Shown in pieces: positions 37,570 to 45,068 of a stretch of DNA of 64,000 nucleotides (positions are counted from its first letter, which is position 1; each line of letters opens with the position of its first letter). The stretch is from an uncultured bacterium (GTDB taxonomy: Bacteria > Bacillota > Clostridia > Lachnospirales > Lachnospiraceae). The stretch lies in the NCBI GenBank assembly GCA_947651225.1, contig CANSYK010000008.1, positions 1 through 64,000 of the forward strand, given 5' to 3'. The notes under the pieces are model-generated. The model saw only the letters and a program-made list of their open reading frames with translations. It ran no database searches and was not told the DNA's origin. The position numbers and the translations under genes were made by a program.

Positions 37570-37592
37570 GGGTATGCCTTCTTTGGCATCCC
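37570..37592 (-). other. Small hairpin before purC
   Basis: GGGATGCC and GGCATACCC pair with one bulge, about 20 bp upstream of the purC ATG. It does not match a known purine riboswitch by eye. It could be a 5' UTR stability element. Confidence 0.3.
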
Positions 37593-37784
37593 AAATCACA
37601 CTTCTGCTTAATCAAAGGCGCAACTGCAGTTTCCCTGCACATAGTCTTTTCATGATTATAAAAAACCTCGCACCTTTCCATCACATTATTTCACAACTTA
37701 CATTATAACAACTTCCATAAAAATCGCAAGTATTCTTTCCGGATTCCTCTTTGTTTTTTCATTTTTATATTCTACAAATATAAT

Positions 37785-39140
37785 TTATTTCTTCTTATTA
37801 TTCCCTTTCCCTTTTTTATGTGTTTTAAGGGGCTTCTTTGTGGTCTCTGGTGTCTTTGTCTCTGTTGGTTCTGGTGTAGACTTAAGTTGTTCCTCTGTGA
37901 AAATCCCTCGTTGGATTTTCACAGCAAGAATACGCAATACCGAATCATCAAGCCGTGACTGCCCAATCGTTCCATCCTGTACCTTCTGCAAAATCTCCTG
38001 ATATGCCGCTTCAAAATCCTGCGGCATCAATATAATATCGACTCCCGCCTTAAATGCATTATAAGCGGCTTCCTTTGGCGTATAATAATCAATAATACTT
38101 GCCATATCAAATGCATCTGTAATGATAATTTTGCGAAAACCAAGTTCATCCCGCAGAATTGTCTGCATCACCAGGTCTGACATACTTGCTGGAATAGCAG
38201 TTTCGGTTACTTTACTAACTGATATATGGGAAACCATTACAAAATCCGCATCGGCCACAATCCCGGTCTTAAAAGGAACAAAATCTGTATTGCGCAGCCT
38301 TGCAATGCTGCTGTCAATATCGACACTCTCCTTATGGGTGTCACCGCTGGAAGATCCCTGCCCTGGAAAATGTTTTAATGCCGCTCCGACATTTACCTTG
38401 TGAAGTCCCTGAATAAATGCGCTGACATATTCTGACACCTTGTCCGGATCACTTCCAAAAGAACGGTCGCCGATTTCTTCATTAAGTTCGCTTGTCTTTA
38501 CATCAGCAACCGGGGCATAGTCCACATTAAAGCCAAGTTCCTTTATCTCAGTCCCTATTGTCCTTCCCATTTCATAAGCATATTTATCATCCTCTGTCTT
38601 ACCGATTTCTTCAGCAGAAGGAAAAAGTGTTGTTTTCATTTTTTTATTTGAGGCAATCCTTGATACTCTTCCGCCCTCTTCGTCTACAGAAATAAAAAGC
38701 GGGGTACGGTCTGCCAAAACAAGAGAGGATGTCAGCGCCATTGTCTGTTTTCTTTTTGCAATATTTCTGGAAAACAAAATCACGCCGCCCACATGATATT
38801 TTTCAATACTTTCTTTCATCGCCTTGGTATACTTCTGAAACTCATAATAATCTCCCTTTCGGCGGTCAAGCTGTTCCAGATTGACAATAAAAATCTGTCC
38901 AACCTTCTCCTCCAACGTCATCCCCTGCAAGTAGTCCGCCGCAAGTTCTAAAGCCTCCTCCCATTCGATAGAAACAATCTCCTCTGGCGGCTCCTCGTCC
39001 TCTCCCTCCGAAGTCGGCTCATAACTTTTTATCGGCGGTTCCGAATTTGGCAAAATCTTCGCACAGCCACAACAACTGACCATAACAGCTATCACAATCC
39101 AAACCGCATAAAACTTCCTTATCCACTTATTCATTTGCAT
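37785..39140 (-). CDS. GH3 beta-N-acetylhexosaminidase lipoprotein (NagZ-like)
   Basis: The 451-residue protein begins with a lipoprotein signal (AVMVSCCGC, lipid Cys at about 23) and belongs to glycoside hydrolase family 3. It has KHFPGQG, the catalytic DTH segment, and IITDAFDMASI with the nucleophile Asp. Relatives remove GlcNAc from muropeptides in cell-wall turnover. The C-terminus is Lys/Thr/Pro rich and may contact the wall. The ATG at 39140 has GGAGGGG upstream. Confidence 0.9.
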   Translation of the reverse strand: MQMNKWIRKFYAVWIVIAVMVSCCGCAKILPNSEPPIKSYEPTSEGEDEEPPEEIVSIEWEEALELAADYLQGMTLEEKVGQIFIVNLEQLDRRKGDYYEFQKYTKAMKESIEKYHVGGVILFSRNIAKRKQTMALTSSLVLADRTPLFISVDEEGGRVSRIASNKKMKTTLFPSAEEIGKTEDDKYAYEMGRTIGTEIKELGFNVDYAPVADVKTSELNEEIGDRSFGSDPDKVSEYVSAFIQGLHKVNVGAALKHFPGQGSSSGDTHKESVDIDSSIARLRNTDFVPFKTGIVADADFVMVSHISVSKVTETAIPASMSDLVMQTILRDELGFRKIIITDAFDMASIIDYYTPKEAAYNAFKAGVDIILMPQDFEAAYQEILQKVQDGTIGQSRLDDSVLRILAVKIQRGIFTEEQLKSTPEPTETKTPETTKKPLKTHKKGKGNNKKK

Positions 39141-39248
39141 AAAGCCCCTCCTCATAATAACCTAAACTGTTATATGGATGCATTTCTTCAATACAAACAA
39201 ATTTATCGAAAGAATAAGATTCTGTCAAGTTTTTTCAAAAAACCGTCA

Positions 39249-39275
39249 ACTGTCCAAGCTGTCCCGCATATGATA
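39249..39275 (+). promoter_or_regulatory. Candidate sigma-K-type promoter
   Basis: AC at 39249-39250, a 16-bp spacer and CATATGATA at 39267-39275 fit the Bacillus sigma-K consensus (AC, 16-17 bp, CATAnnnTA). It lies about 52 bp before the Cys/Gly-rich mini-protein. The consensus is short, so a chance match is possible. Confidence 0.45.
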
Positions 39276-39327
39276 GCACTGTAAATAAATATAGCCTGCC
39301 GGAAACATCGGCGGAATGGAGGAATTT

Positions 39328-39546
39328 ATGAGTGATTTAGCAGCAACGAACTGTGGATGCAGCAGCAACGAAAACAATGGATGCAGTTGGATTATTATTC
39401 TTCTCTTACTTTGCAGCTGCTGCGGTGGCGGCAATAGCTTTGGTGGTTTTGGAGGATGCGGTGATAACGGCGGATGTGGCTCTATCATCTGGATTCTGAT
39501 TCTCTTAAGCTGCTGTGGCGGCAACGGTGGTTTCAACTTTTGCTAA
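39328..39546 (+). CDS. Cys/Gly-rich mini-protein (MSDLAATNCG type)
   Basis: The 72-residue protein starts MSDLAATNCGCSS, with GGAGGAATTT upstream. It is made of two hydrophobic stretches (SWIIILLLLCSCC and SIIWILILLSCC) each bordered by Cys/Gly repeats such as GGNSFGGFGGCG. It has 12 Cys and many Gly. Similar short proteins in Lachnospiraceae carry automatic names like chorion class high-cysteine protein; I recall this only from annotation. The function is unknown. A sigma-K-like promoter and strong terminator frame it. Confidence 0.82.
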   Translation: MSDLAATNCGCSSNENNGCSWIIILLLLCSCCGGGNSFGGFGGCGDNGGCGSIIWILILLSCCGGNGGFNFC

Positions 39547-39688
39547 GAACCATCAAAAATCAGTCCCGAAATGCCCTTCTGTTCTTGTAGCAGATAACGA
39601 CATTCCAGACTGCGTCTGACTGAACATTCCTGATCAGCCTGACAACACCCATGAGCATCAAGCTTTATAAGACTGCTCAAATTCATCA

Positions 39689-39733
39689 AAAAAGCCGGGG
39701 TTGCTCACTTTTAGAGCAATCCCGGTCTTTTTA
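39689..39733. terminator. Strong terminator
   Basis: GCCGGGGTTGCTC and GAGCAATCCCGGTC form a 13-bp stem flanked by AAAAA and TTTTT, so it can work on both strands. It lies about 145 bp after the mini-protein and also faces the small gene at 39789. Confidence 0.85.
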
Positions 39734-39788
39734 CTGACAGAATATAAACCATGATACTGTTATCGCCAATCGCTAAAACACAAAGAAC

Positions 39789-39974
39789 TTAATACAGTTT
39801 ATTCACATTTTGTAGTTCCTCTTTATGGCATCGAAGACATTCTTCATCTATTTCATAGATGCTATCCTCGTCTATCACCAGTTTTCCAAACTGCCTGGCC
39901 AGCCTTTTTTGCCCCTCCTCGCTCGCTTCTAACTCATGTTGTATCTTATCTTTTCCATATCTGTAATATCGCAT
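39789..39974 (-). CDS. Small acidic hypothetical protein
   Basis: The 61-residue protein starts MRYYRYGKDKIQHELEASEE and ends EECLRCHKEELQNVNKLY, with one CxxC (CLRC). GGGAG lies six bases before the ATG, and a strong terminator follows. The codon use looks like neighbours, so I consider it real, but I recognise no family. Confidence 0.6.
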   Translation of the reverse strand: MRYYRYGKDKIQHELEASEEGQKRLARQFGKLVIDEDSIYEIDEECLRCHKEELQNVNKLY

Positions 39975-40146
39975 TATAATCTCCCTTCGTCCTTTAAAAC
40001 CTCCTCTGCCTTTTGTACATAGAGGTTTTATCGCACAGCAGCTTTCTTTAACAATATATGCCTCTGCCAGTAAAAGGAAACCGATGATTTCTCACTGATA
40101 CCTGATAAGCGATTTATACAGCATGATCACGCTTTACGACGATAAA

Positions 40147-41250
40147 TCACTTTGCAAAAAACTTTTTAATCCCATTAAGATTGGAAGTCATGGAAGCAAA
40201 CAACATATCCAACACCGTTATTGCCACCATCGTTTCAACTACTACAACTGCCCTTGGCACAATAACCGGATCATGGCGTCCACGAATTTGTATTTCTATT
40301 TCCCTGCCCTGACAATTCACTGTTTTTTGCCCTCTTGCAATAGACGGCGTCGGCTTTACTGCGGCACGCAATACAATATCACTGCCATCGCTGATTCCTC
40401 CAAGAATCCCCCCGGCATGATTGGTAAGTTTTCCGATGCCGCCATCCTGCTTCTTTATAAATGCATCATTATTATCAGAGCCAAAAGCTTTTGCCGCCGC
40501 AAATCCATCTCCAATTTCAACGCCTTTCACTGCTCCAATTGACATAACAGCTTTTGCAAGATTTGCGTCTAACTTTTCAAAAACTGGTTCCCCAACTCCC
40601 GCAGGCAGTCCCCTTACCACACATTCAATAATGCCGCCTGCCGAATCCTGTTGTTTCATCTTACTTTCCAATAAGATTTCCGCCTGTTCTGACGCCTCCA
40701 GATCCGGCATATAAAGAGGACTTTTACCAATATTTTCCTTCAAAGCCCTTTTTTCATCCATTGAAATCCCGCCAATTTCTTTTGTGTAGGCAAAGACTTC
40801 TACTCCAAGTTCTTTTAACAATTCCTCCGCAATCGCACCTGCCGCCACACGGCTGATCGTCTCTCTTCCAGAGGAGCGTCCACCGCCACGGTAATCTCGA
40901 AAACCATATTTCTGGTCAAAAGTATAGTCCGCATGGCCAGGACGGTAATACTGTGCAATTTCTGAATAATCTTTTGAACGCTGCGATGTATTATAAACTA
41001 CCATAGAAATTGGCGTCCCTGTCGTTTTCCCCTCAAAAATACCAGATAAAATCTCTACTTCATCTGCCTCTTTTCTTGGAGTCGAATACCGTGTCTGTCC
41101 CGGTTTTCTCCTGTCCAGATATTTCTGAAGTATTTCTTCTGAAAGAGGAAGTCCTGCTGGACAGCCATCTACCACAACTCCTATCCCCTTTCCATGAGAT
41201 TCCCCCCAGGTAGATACCTGAAAATATTTTCCCAATATTGATCCTGACAT
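40147..41250 (-). CDS. aroC: Chorismate synthase
   Basis: AroC makes chorismate from EPSP with reduced FMN, the last common step to aromatic amino acids. The 367-residue protein has GESHGKGIGVVVDGCPAG, the RPGHADYTFDQKYGFRDYRGGGRSSGRET region and GGISDG. A gap of about 170 bp separates it from the small gene at 39789. It follows trpS in the same direction, 81 bp after its stop. Confidence 0.97.
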   Translation of the reverse strand: MSGSILGKYFQVSTWGESHGKGIGVVVDGCPAGLPLSEEILQKYLDRRKPGQTRYSTPRKEADEVEILSGIFEGKTTGTPISMVVYNTSQRSKDYSEIAQYYRPGHADYTFDQKYGFRDYRGGGRSSGRETISRVAAGAIAEELLKELGVEVFAYTKEIGGISMDEKRALKENIGKSPLYMPDLEASEQAEILLESKMKQQDSAGGIIECVVRGLPAGVGEPVFEKLDANLAKAVMSIGAVKGVEIGDGFAAAKAFGSDNNDAFIKKQDGGIGKLTNHAGGILGGISDGSDIVLRAAVKPTPSIARGQKTVNCQGREIEIQIRGRHDPVIVPRAVVVVETMVAITVLDMLFASMTSNLNGIKKFFAK

Positions 41251-41331
41251 CTCCTGCCTCCATTTGCCATATAAGCATATATTATAAATTATTATTAATC
41301 CACTGCTCTTAATTAATTTATTTTCAGTTCC

Positions 41332-42342
41332 TTATGCCTTTCTTGGCTTTTCTGTCAAACCAAGTTTTTTCTTAACCTTCCGAAGTGTCTTATTTGCAAA
41401 ATAAGCCGCCTTTTCATCATTTTCCAGAATGATAGAATCAATATAATCCTTTTCCTTTTGCAAACGGTTATATTCCTCCTGCATCGGCTTCAAAATAGAA
41501 ATAACAGCCTCCGCTACTGCCATTTTAAAATCACCATAACCGACGCCCACAAAATCCTTCTCTGCTTCCTCTATAGACTTTCCAAGGCAGGTACTGTAAA
41601 TTTCCAAAAGGTTGCTCACTCCTGGCTTCTCTTCGCTATAACGGACTTCACTTTCTGAATCTGTAACAGCACGTTTACATTTCCTGACAATCGTATCTGG
41701 ATCATCCATCAGATAAATGCTGCCATTTATATTCTCGTCCGATTTTGACATTTTCTTTGCCGGGTCCTGCAGGCTCATAATCTTAGCACCTGCCTTCATA
41801 ATATATGGCTCCGGTATCGTAAGTACATCACCATAAATACCATTAAAACGTTCCGCAATATCCCTCGTAATCTCCAAATGCTGTTTTTGATCTTTCCCAA
41901 CTGGTACAAAATCAGTCTGATACAGTAAAATATCCGCTGCCATCAGCACTGGATAAGTAAACAATCCGGCATTAATATTATCTGTATGTTTTGCCGCCTT
42001 CTCCTTAAACTGCGTCATACGGTTTAATTCTCCCATATAAGTAAAGCAGCCAAGCAGCCAGCTAAGCTCAGCATGTGCCGATACATGGGACTGAAAATAA
42101 ATACAATTCTTCTTTGGATCAAGTCCTGCCGCAATATATAAAACCAAAAGGTTTCTGGCTTTTTTGCGAAAATCCGCCGGCTGCTGACGAACCGTAAGAG
42201 AATGAAGATCCATTACCCCCCAGAAACACTCATACTCCTCATTTAGGGAAAGCCAGTTCTTTAATGCTCCAAGATAATTTCCTATCGTAAGATTCCCTGT
42301 TGCCTGCATACCACTGTACAAAACTTTCTTATCGTCTATCAT
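41332..42342 (-). CDS. trpS: Tryptophanyl-tRNA synthetase
   Basis: TrpS charges tRNA-Trp. The 336-residue class I enzyme has the HIGH-like TGNLTIGNYLGA and KKMSKSDEN. The ATG at 42342 has GAGG upstream. The stop codon TAA begins the motif TAAGGAACTG. The leader lacks a recognisable T-box but holds two hairpins at 42381-42408 and 42423-42469. Confidence 0.96.
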   Translation of the reverse strand: MIDDKKVLYSGMQATGNLTIGNYLGALKNWLSLNEEYECFWGVMDLHSLTVRQQPADFRKKARNLLVLYIAAGLDPKKNCIYFQSHVSAHAELSWLLGCFTYMGELNRMTQFKEKAAKHTDNINAGLFTYPVLMAADILLYQTDFVPVGKDQKQHLEITRDIAERFNGIYGDVLTIPEPYIMKAGAKIMSLQDPAKKMSKSDENINGSIYLMDDPDTIVRKCKRAVTDSESEVRYSEEKPGVSNLLEIYSTCLGKSIEEAEKDFVGVGYGDFKMAVAEAVISILKPMQEEYNRLQKEKDYIDSIILENDEKAAYFANKTLRKVKKKLGLTEKPRKA

Positions 42343-42380
42343 ATTAAACCTCATTTCTGCGCTGCTTTTTAATAGCCCGG

Positions 42381-42408
42381 CACTGTGTTACCGTGAACAG
42401 TAACAGCG
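42381..42408. other. Hairpin in the trpS leader (GTTAC palindrome)
   Basis: CACTGTGTTAC and GTAACAGCG pair around CGTGAACA. The core resembles the GTTACTRTTCAC repeat ends joined head to head. Confidence 0.55.
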
Positions 42409-42422
42409 TTGCCAGGGCACCC

Positions 42423-42469
42423 ATAAAGCGGCATTGTCCTAGACAGCGCATAGCACAATGCTGCTTTAT
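42423..42469. other. Long hairpin in the trpS leader
   Basis: ATAAAGCGGCATTGT and ACAATGCTGCTTTAT pair over 15 bp with one mismatch, around a 17-base loop. It could be a transcript leader element or part of a repeat. No T-box sequence is nearby. Confidence 0.6.
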
Positions 42470-42621
42470 AAATACGTTACACGAAAAAGGCAACATTGTC
42501 AATTCATTGATTCACTCCAATACCTTATGTGCCTAGAGCATATTGGCCTTCCCGCATGGTACAATTAAAAACAGCCCTGAATAGTAACTATAAATACGCT
42601 CCAAGCGACAACCTGAAACTC

Positions 42622-42650
42622 TTGCACCATACCACAAAATATGCTATATT
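42622..42650 (+). promoter_or_regulatory. Promoter of the candidate antitoxin RNA
   Basis: TTGCAC at 42622-42627 and TATATT at 42645-42650 are spaced by exactly 17 bp. No reading frame follows before the hairpin at 42709, so this should drive a short non-coding RNA facing the toxin gene. Confidence 0.75.
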
Positions 42651-42656
42651 TAGAAT

Positions 42657-42750
42657 ATAAAAGGAAGCACCGCCCACAAAGTGGTTAGCCTCTGAAAGTT
42701 GAATTTTTAAGCCTACCTTCATCCGGCAAGATACAAGGTAGGCTTATTGT
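42657..42750 (+). ncRNA. Candidate antisense antitoxin RNA
   Basis: The predicted RNA starts just after the plus-strand promoter and ends at the 11-bp hairpin, about 90-95 bases. It contains GCACCGCCC, which can partly pair with the GGTGGTGC near the toxin start, and shares the terminator hairpin with the toxin transcript. It also carries AAAGTGGTTAGCCTC, which resembles AAGGTGGACAGCCTC in the toxin leader. The ends are inferred, not measured. Confidence 0.6.
42709..42745. terminator. Hairpin shared by toxin and antitoxin RNAs
   Basis: AAGCCTACCTT and AAGGTAGGCTT form a perfect 11-bp stem with a 15-base loop. ATTGTTTATTTG follows on the plus strand. It lies just past the toxin stop, so both RNAs would carry it and could pair through it. 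Confidence 0.8.
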
Positions 42751-42840
42751 TTATTTGCGCTTGTAAATCCTATCAATATAGGCAAGCAATGCAATAAGGA
42801 ATGAAGCGAATAATATCAAGTCAGAAAACGAAAATTCCAT
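42751..42840 (-). CDS. Candidate type I toxin, 29-residue holin-like membrane peptide
   Basis: The peptide begins MEFSFSDLILFASFLIALLA and ends with the basic tail IDRIYKRK. That is one membrane helix with a positive C-terminus, as in the Fst, TxpA/BsrG and putative holin-like toxin families. GGGAGGTGGTGCAA precedes the ATG, a near-perfect ribosome site. A promoter lies upstream at 42911. The gene is too short for usual gene callers. Toxicity is inferred from layout and peptide type. Confidence 0.75.
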   Translation of the reverse strand: MEFSFSDLILFASFLIALLAYIDRIYKRK

Positions 42841-42848
42841 TTGCACCA

Positions 42849-42876
42849 CCTCCCCTCTTATGTAAGATCAGGGAGG
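42849..42876 (-). promoter_or_regulatory. Hairpin sequestering the toxin ribosome site
   Basis: In the toxin leader CCTCCC can pair with GGGAGG, which overlaps the Shine-Dalgarno, and inside it TCTTA pairs with TAAGA. Known type I toxins often hide their ribosome site in this way. Confidence 0.65.
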
Positions 42877-42910
42877 CTGTCCACCTTGTAACACGGATAC
42901 TTCCATACTT

Positions 42911-42939
42911 AATATATCATGCCCTATGGTAAATTTCAA
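42911..42939 (-). promoter_or_regulatory. Promoter of the candidate toxin
   Basis: On the minus strand TTGAAA (42934-42939) and TATATT (42911-42916) are spaced by 17 bp. The leader to the ATG is about 65 bases. Confidence 0.75.
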
Positions 42940-42942
42940 TAA

Positions 42943-43215
42943 AGGATCACCCTGCTTTTCAGGGAAGCTTGCAAACTCCATTTTTTTAATTTCTCCTGCA
43001 TTGTTCAAAGTTTTCTGCATATTATCCACAAAACATTATTAAAAACTTTACAGTTTGGTTTCAAAAACTTGTTCTTGCGGATGACGTTGATATTATGCAC
43101 AACGAATACCTGGAAAATCTTTTGTTACCTCTTCCAAAGATACAACTTCTCATTTGTTTCATCTATGTAAGCAGTACCATACAGGGCATTGTAAAACTCC
43201 AACTACAGTTGTTCT
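42943..43215. other. Gene-poor stretch with decayed coding remnants
   Basis: There is no intact gene. On the minus strand, LEFYNALYGTAYIDETNEKL and EEVTKDFPGIRCA can be read in two frames with a shift between them, which suggests a decayed gene. I cannot name it. Confidence 0.35.
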
Positions 43216-43223
43216 AAATTTAC

Positions 43224-43252
43224 TTGACAATAAAAGTAATATGTTTTATCAT
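43224..43252 (+). promoter_or_regulatory. Promoter of the PadR operon
   Basis: TTGACA (43224-43229) and TATCAT (43247-43252) are spaced by 17 bp. The following ATGTACTTAG and TATACAAAGTATAC are symmetric and typical of PadR operators (ATGTAC-type), so autorepression is likely. Confidence 0.7.
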
Positions 43253-43287
43253 GTACTTAGTTATACAAAGTATACGAGGATTTCAAT

Positions 43288-43644
43288 ATGGACAATAAAT
43301 ATGAACGGCAAATGAAAAAAGGGGTACTGGATTTGCTGGTATTAAAACTGCTGGAAGAAGAACCAAAATATGGATACCAGCTTATTCAGGAATTAAAGGA
43401 AAGAAGCGAAGAAACCTTTCTATTAAAAGATGGAACCCTGTATCCTGTGCTATACCGTCTGGAGGACGAGAAGTTTATTGAGAGCCGTTGGAGCAGCGCC
43501 GAGGGAAAACAGGTTTCCAGAAAATATTATGAAATTACAGAACAGGGAAAAAAAGGGTTAAGCGAAATTTACCAGACATGGAAACGAATCTCACATGGAA
43601 TAGAACGAATTATGCAAAGCGAACCGATAAAGGAGGCCCGATAA
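43288..43644 (+). CDS. PadR-family transcriptional regulator (short)
   Basis: This 118-residue winged-helix regulator has LLVLKLLEEEPKYGYQLIQE and LYPVLYRLEDEKFIESRW. It is the first gene of an operon with a HAAS-domain protein and two small membrane proteins. The promoter carries a probable PadR operator. This PadR-HAAS arrangement is common in Firmicutes, where the regulator senses stress or antibiotics; the ligand here is unknown. Confidence 0.93.
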   Translation: MDNKYERQMKKGVLDLLVLKLLEEEPKYGYQLIQELKERSEETFLLKDGTLYPVLYRLEDEKFIESRWSSAEGKQVSRKYYEITEQGKKGLSEIYQTWKRISHGIERIMQSEPIKEAR

Positions 43645-43646
43645 AC

Positions 43647-44294
43647 ATGACTGCTGAAAAATATGCAACTTCCATTGTAAAACGAGTAAAATGCAGTAAA
43701 GAAAAAAGAAATGAAATAAAACAACAGCTCCTCTCTGATATTACTGCTGCTACAGAGCAGGGAAATACCATAGAAGAAGTAATTAAGCAGATGGGAGATC
43801 CCCACGAACTTGCAAAAGAATTTAATGACAGCCTGCCAAAAACAGAACATAGCAAATATTTAAGAAACAAAATTATTAAAATCTCTCTTCCCATTGCTGC
43901 AGTGCTCATTGTATTAATTATTCTTTTATACCACATGATACCGAGAACGTCTCCCATCGAAGACAGCCGCTTTTTTAATAAAGAAACGGTTGAAACAAAA
44001 ATGAAAGAAACCATTCAATTACTGGATCAGGCAAATTCAGATGCTTTGTGTGCAGATGCCATTCCGCAAATGCAGCCTTACTTGTCCGAAAAAGCGATGA
44101 CAGAGATAAAAAGCACAATATCGGACGACTGGGGAGAACGTACTTCCTTTGGAACCATATATATGACAGAACTGACCCAGATGGGAAAACATTTGGCCGT
44201 AGGCGAAATCACTGTAACCTATGAAAATGTAAGCGTAACATACCGTCTGACCTATGACAAAGACATGAAGCTTGCTGGTCTGTATATCCGTTAA
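43647..44294 (+). CDS. HAAS-domain (DUF1700-like) membrane protein
   Basis: The protein is 215 residues from the ATG at 43647, with AAAGGAGG upstream and two bases after the padR stop. The N-terminal helical part (YATSIVKRVKCSKEKRNEIK, then VIKQMGDPHELAKEF) matches the HAAS domain found beside PadR regulators. One membrane helix follows (ISLPIAAVLIVLIILLYHMI), then an extracellular DUF3887-like domain (TIQLLDQANSDALCA). It may transmit a signal to PadR. Confidence 0.85.
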   Translation: MTAEKYATSIVKRVKCSKEKRNEIKQQLLSDITAATEQGNTIEEVIKQMGDPHELAKEFNDSLPKTEHSKYLRNKIIKISLPIAAVLIVLIILLYHMIPRTSPIEDSRFFNKETVETKMKETIQLLDQANSDALCADAIPQMQPYLSEKAMTEIKSTISDDWGERTSFGTIYMTELTQMGKHLAVGEITVTYENVSVTYRLTYDKDMKLAGLYIR

Positions 44295-44337
44295 AAAGCG
44301 TAAATCACAAAATTCATTTAAACAGGAGGAAGTATTT

Positions 44338-44667
44338 ATGTTAGTGTTTCTTTTGTATTCACTTGTCGGTGCTGCATTGATTCTTTTAGGAATATGCGCT
44401 TTTCATTCCAAAAAAGAAGTTGCCTTTGGCTTCTGGGCAAATACAAAGATGTTTCCCGTCAATAATGTTAAAGCGTATAACAGAGCAGTTGGAAAATTAT
44501 GGTGTGCCTACGGGATTCTCTTTATCCTTTCAGGCACTCCACTGCTTGACAGTCAAAATACTCCACTTATTCTTATTTCAATTCTGGGTGTCATGGCGGA
44601 AACGATTGCTGTTATGGTTATATATGTCACAGTGATTGAGAAAAAATACCGCAAAAAGGAGCAATAA
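44338..44667 (+). CDS. Small membrane protein (DUF3784-like)
   Basis: The 109-residue protein has three membrane helices. HSKKEVAFGFWANTKMFPVN between helices 1 and 2, then YNRAVGKLWCAYGI, recalls DUF3784/SdpI-related proteins. GGAGG precedes the ATG. It is third in the PadR operon. Confidence 0.75.
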   Translation: MLVFLLYSLVGAALILLGICAFHSKKEVAFGFWANTKMFPVNNVKAYNRAVGKLWCAYGILFILSGTPLLDSQNTPLILISILGVMAETIAVMVIYVTVIEKKYRKKEQ

Positions 44668-44671
44668 TTAC

Positions 44672-44917
44672 ATGAAAAATACAGATACATGGAATTTTGC
44701 CCATTCTTACTGTGGCAGGCTCTGGTGGAAAATCGGGCTGTTTATGTCTGCAGGCACAATCTTTGCCATGCTTCCATTCATTGGCAAAGATCGTGAAACA
44801 ACCGGTTTGTGGAGTTCTGCCATCATGATGATCCAATGTGCAATACTGCTTATTTCCATCTATCCGGTAGAACGGGAATTAAGAAAAAACTTTGATAAAA
44901 CAGGAAAACGTATTTAA
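44672..44917 (+). CDS. Small membrane protein (SdpI C-terminal-like)
   Basis: The 81-residue protein begins MKNTDTWNFAHSYCGRLWWK, which resembles the conserved W-x-x-x-H-x-x-x-G-x-L/W segment of SdpI immunity-type proteins. Two membrane helices follow. It starts four bases after the previous gene. SdpI relatives give immunity to a killing peptide or act in signalling; no such peptide is seen here. Confidence 0.75.
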   Translation: MKNTDTWNFAHSYCGRLWWKIGLFMSAGTIFAMLPFIGKDRETTGLWSSAIMMIQCAILLISIYPVERELRKNFDKTGKRI

Positions 44918-44962
44918 ACTGAATAATTTCCTCTCCTTTCTCATAGATTGTATTAACAATCA

Positions 44963-45040
44963 TTACTGTTCACAGTCCAAAATACAGAAACAGCCTTAAT
45001 AAAGCTATACCTGAAACACAAAAAAGCTGTGAATCGTAAC
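44963..45040. repeat. 78-bp inverted-repeat element (GTTACnnTTCACAG ends)
   Basis: The left end TTACTGTTCACAG and right end CTGTGAATCGTAAC are inverted copies with small changes. They match the ends of the TTACTATTCAC family. The inside has no gene. Confidence 0.65.
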
Positions 45041-45068
45041 AAATAAGAAATCAGAAATGGAGAATACT

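Noticed and set aside
37549..37784. Purine riboswitch before purC
   Set aside because: No three-way junction with the conserved purine-riboswitch loops could be recognised; only a small hairpin is present.
39246..39536. Pro-rich 96-residue reading frame on the minus strand
   Set aside because: It is the complement of the Gly/Cys-rich mini-protein; the Pro runs are the antisense of GGN codons, and it has no ribosome site.
42355..42620. T-box riboswitch before trpS
   Set aside because: GGGTGCCCTGGCAACGC only loosely resembles the T-box; the conserved GGTGGNACCGCG and a tRNA-acceptor pairing element are absent.
43610..44014. 134-residue frame on the minus strand
   Set aside because: It is antisense to the HAAS-domain gene in a plus-strand operon and has no family resemblance.
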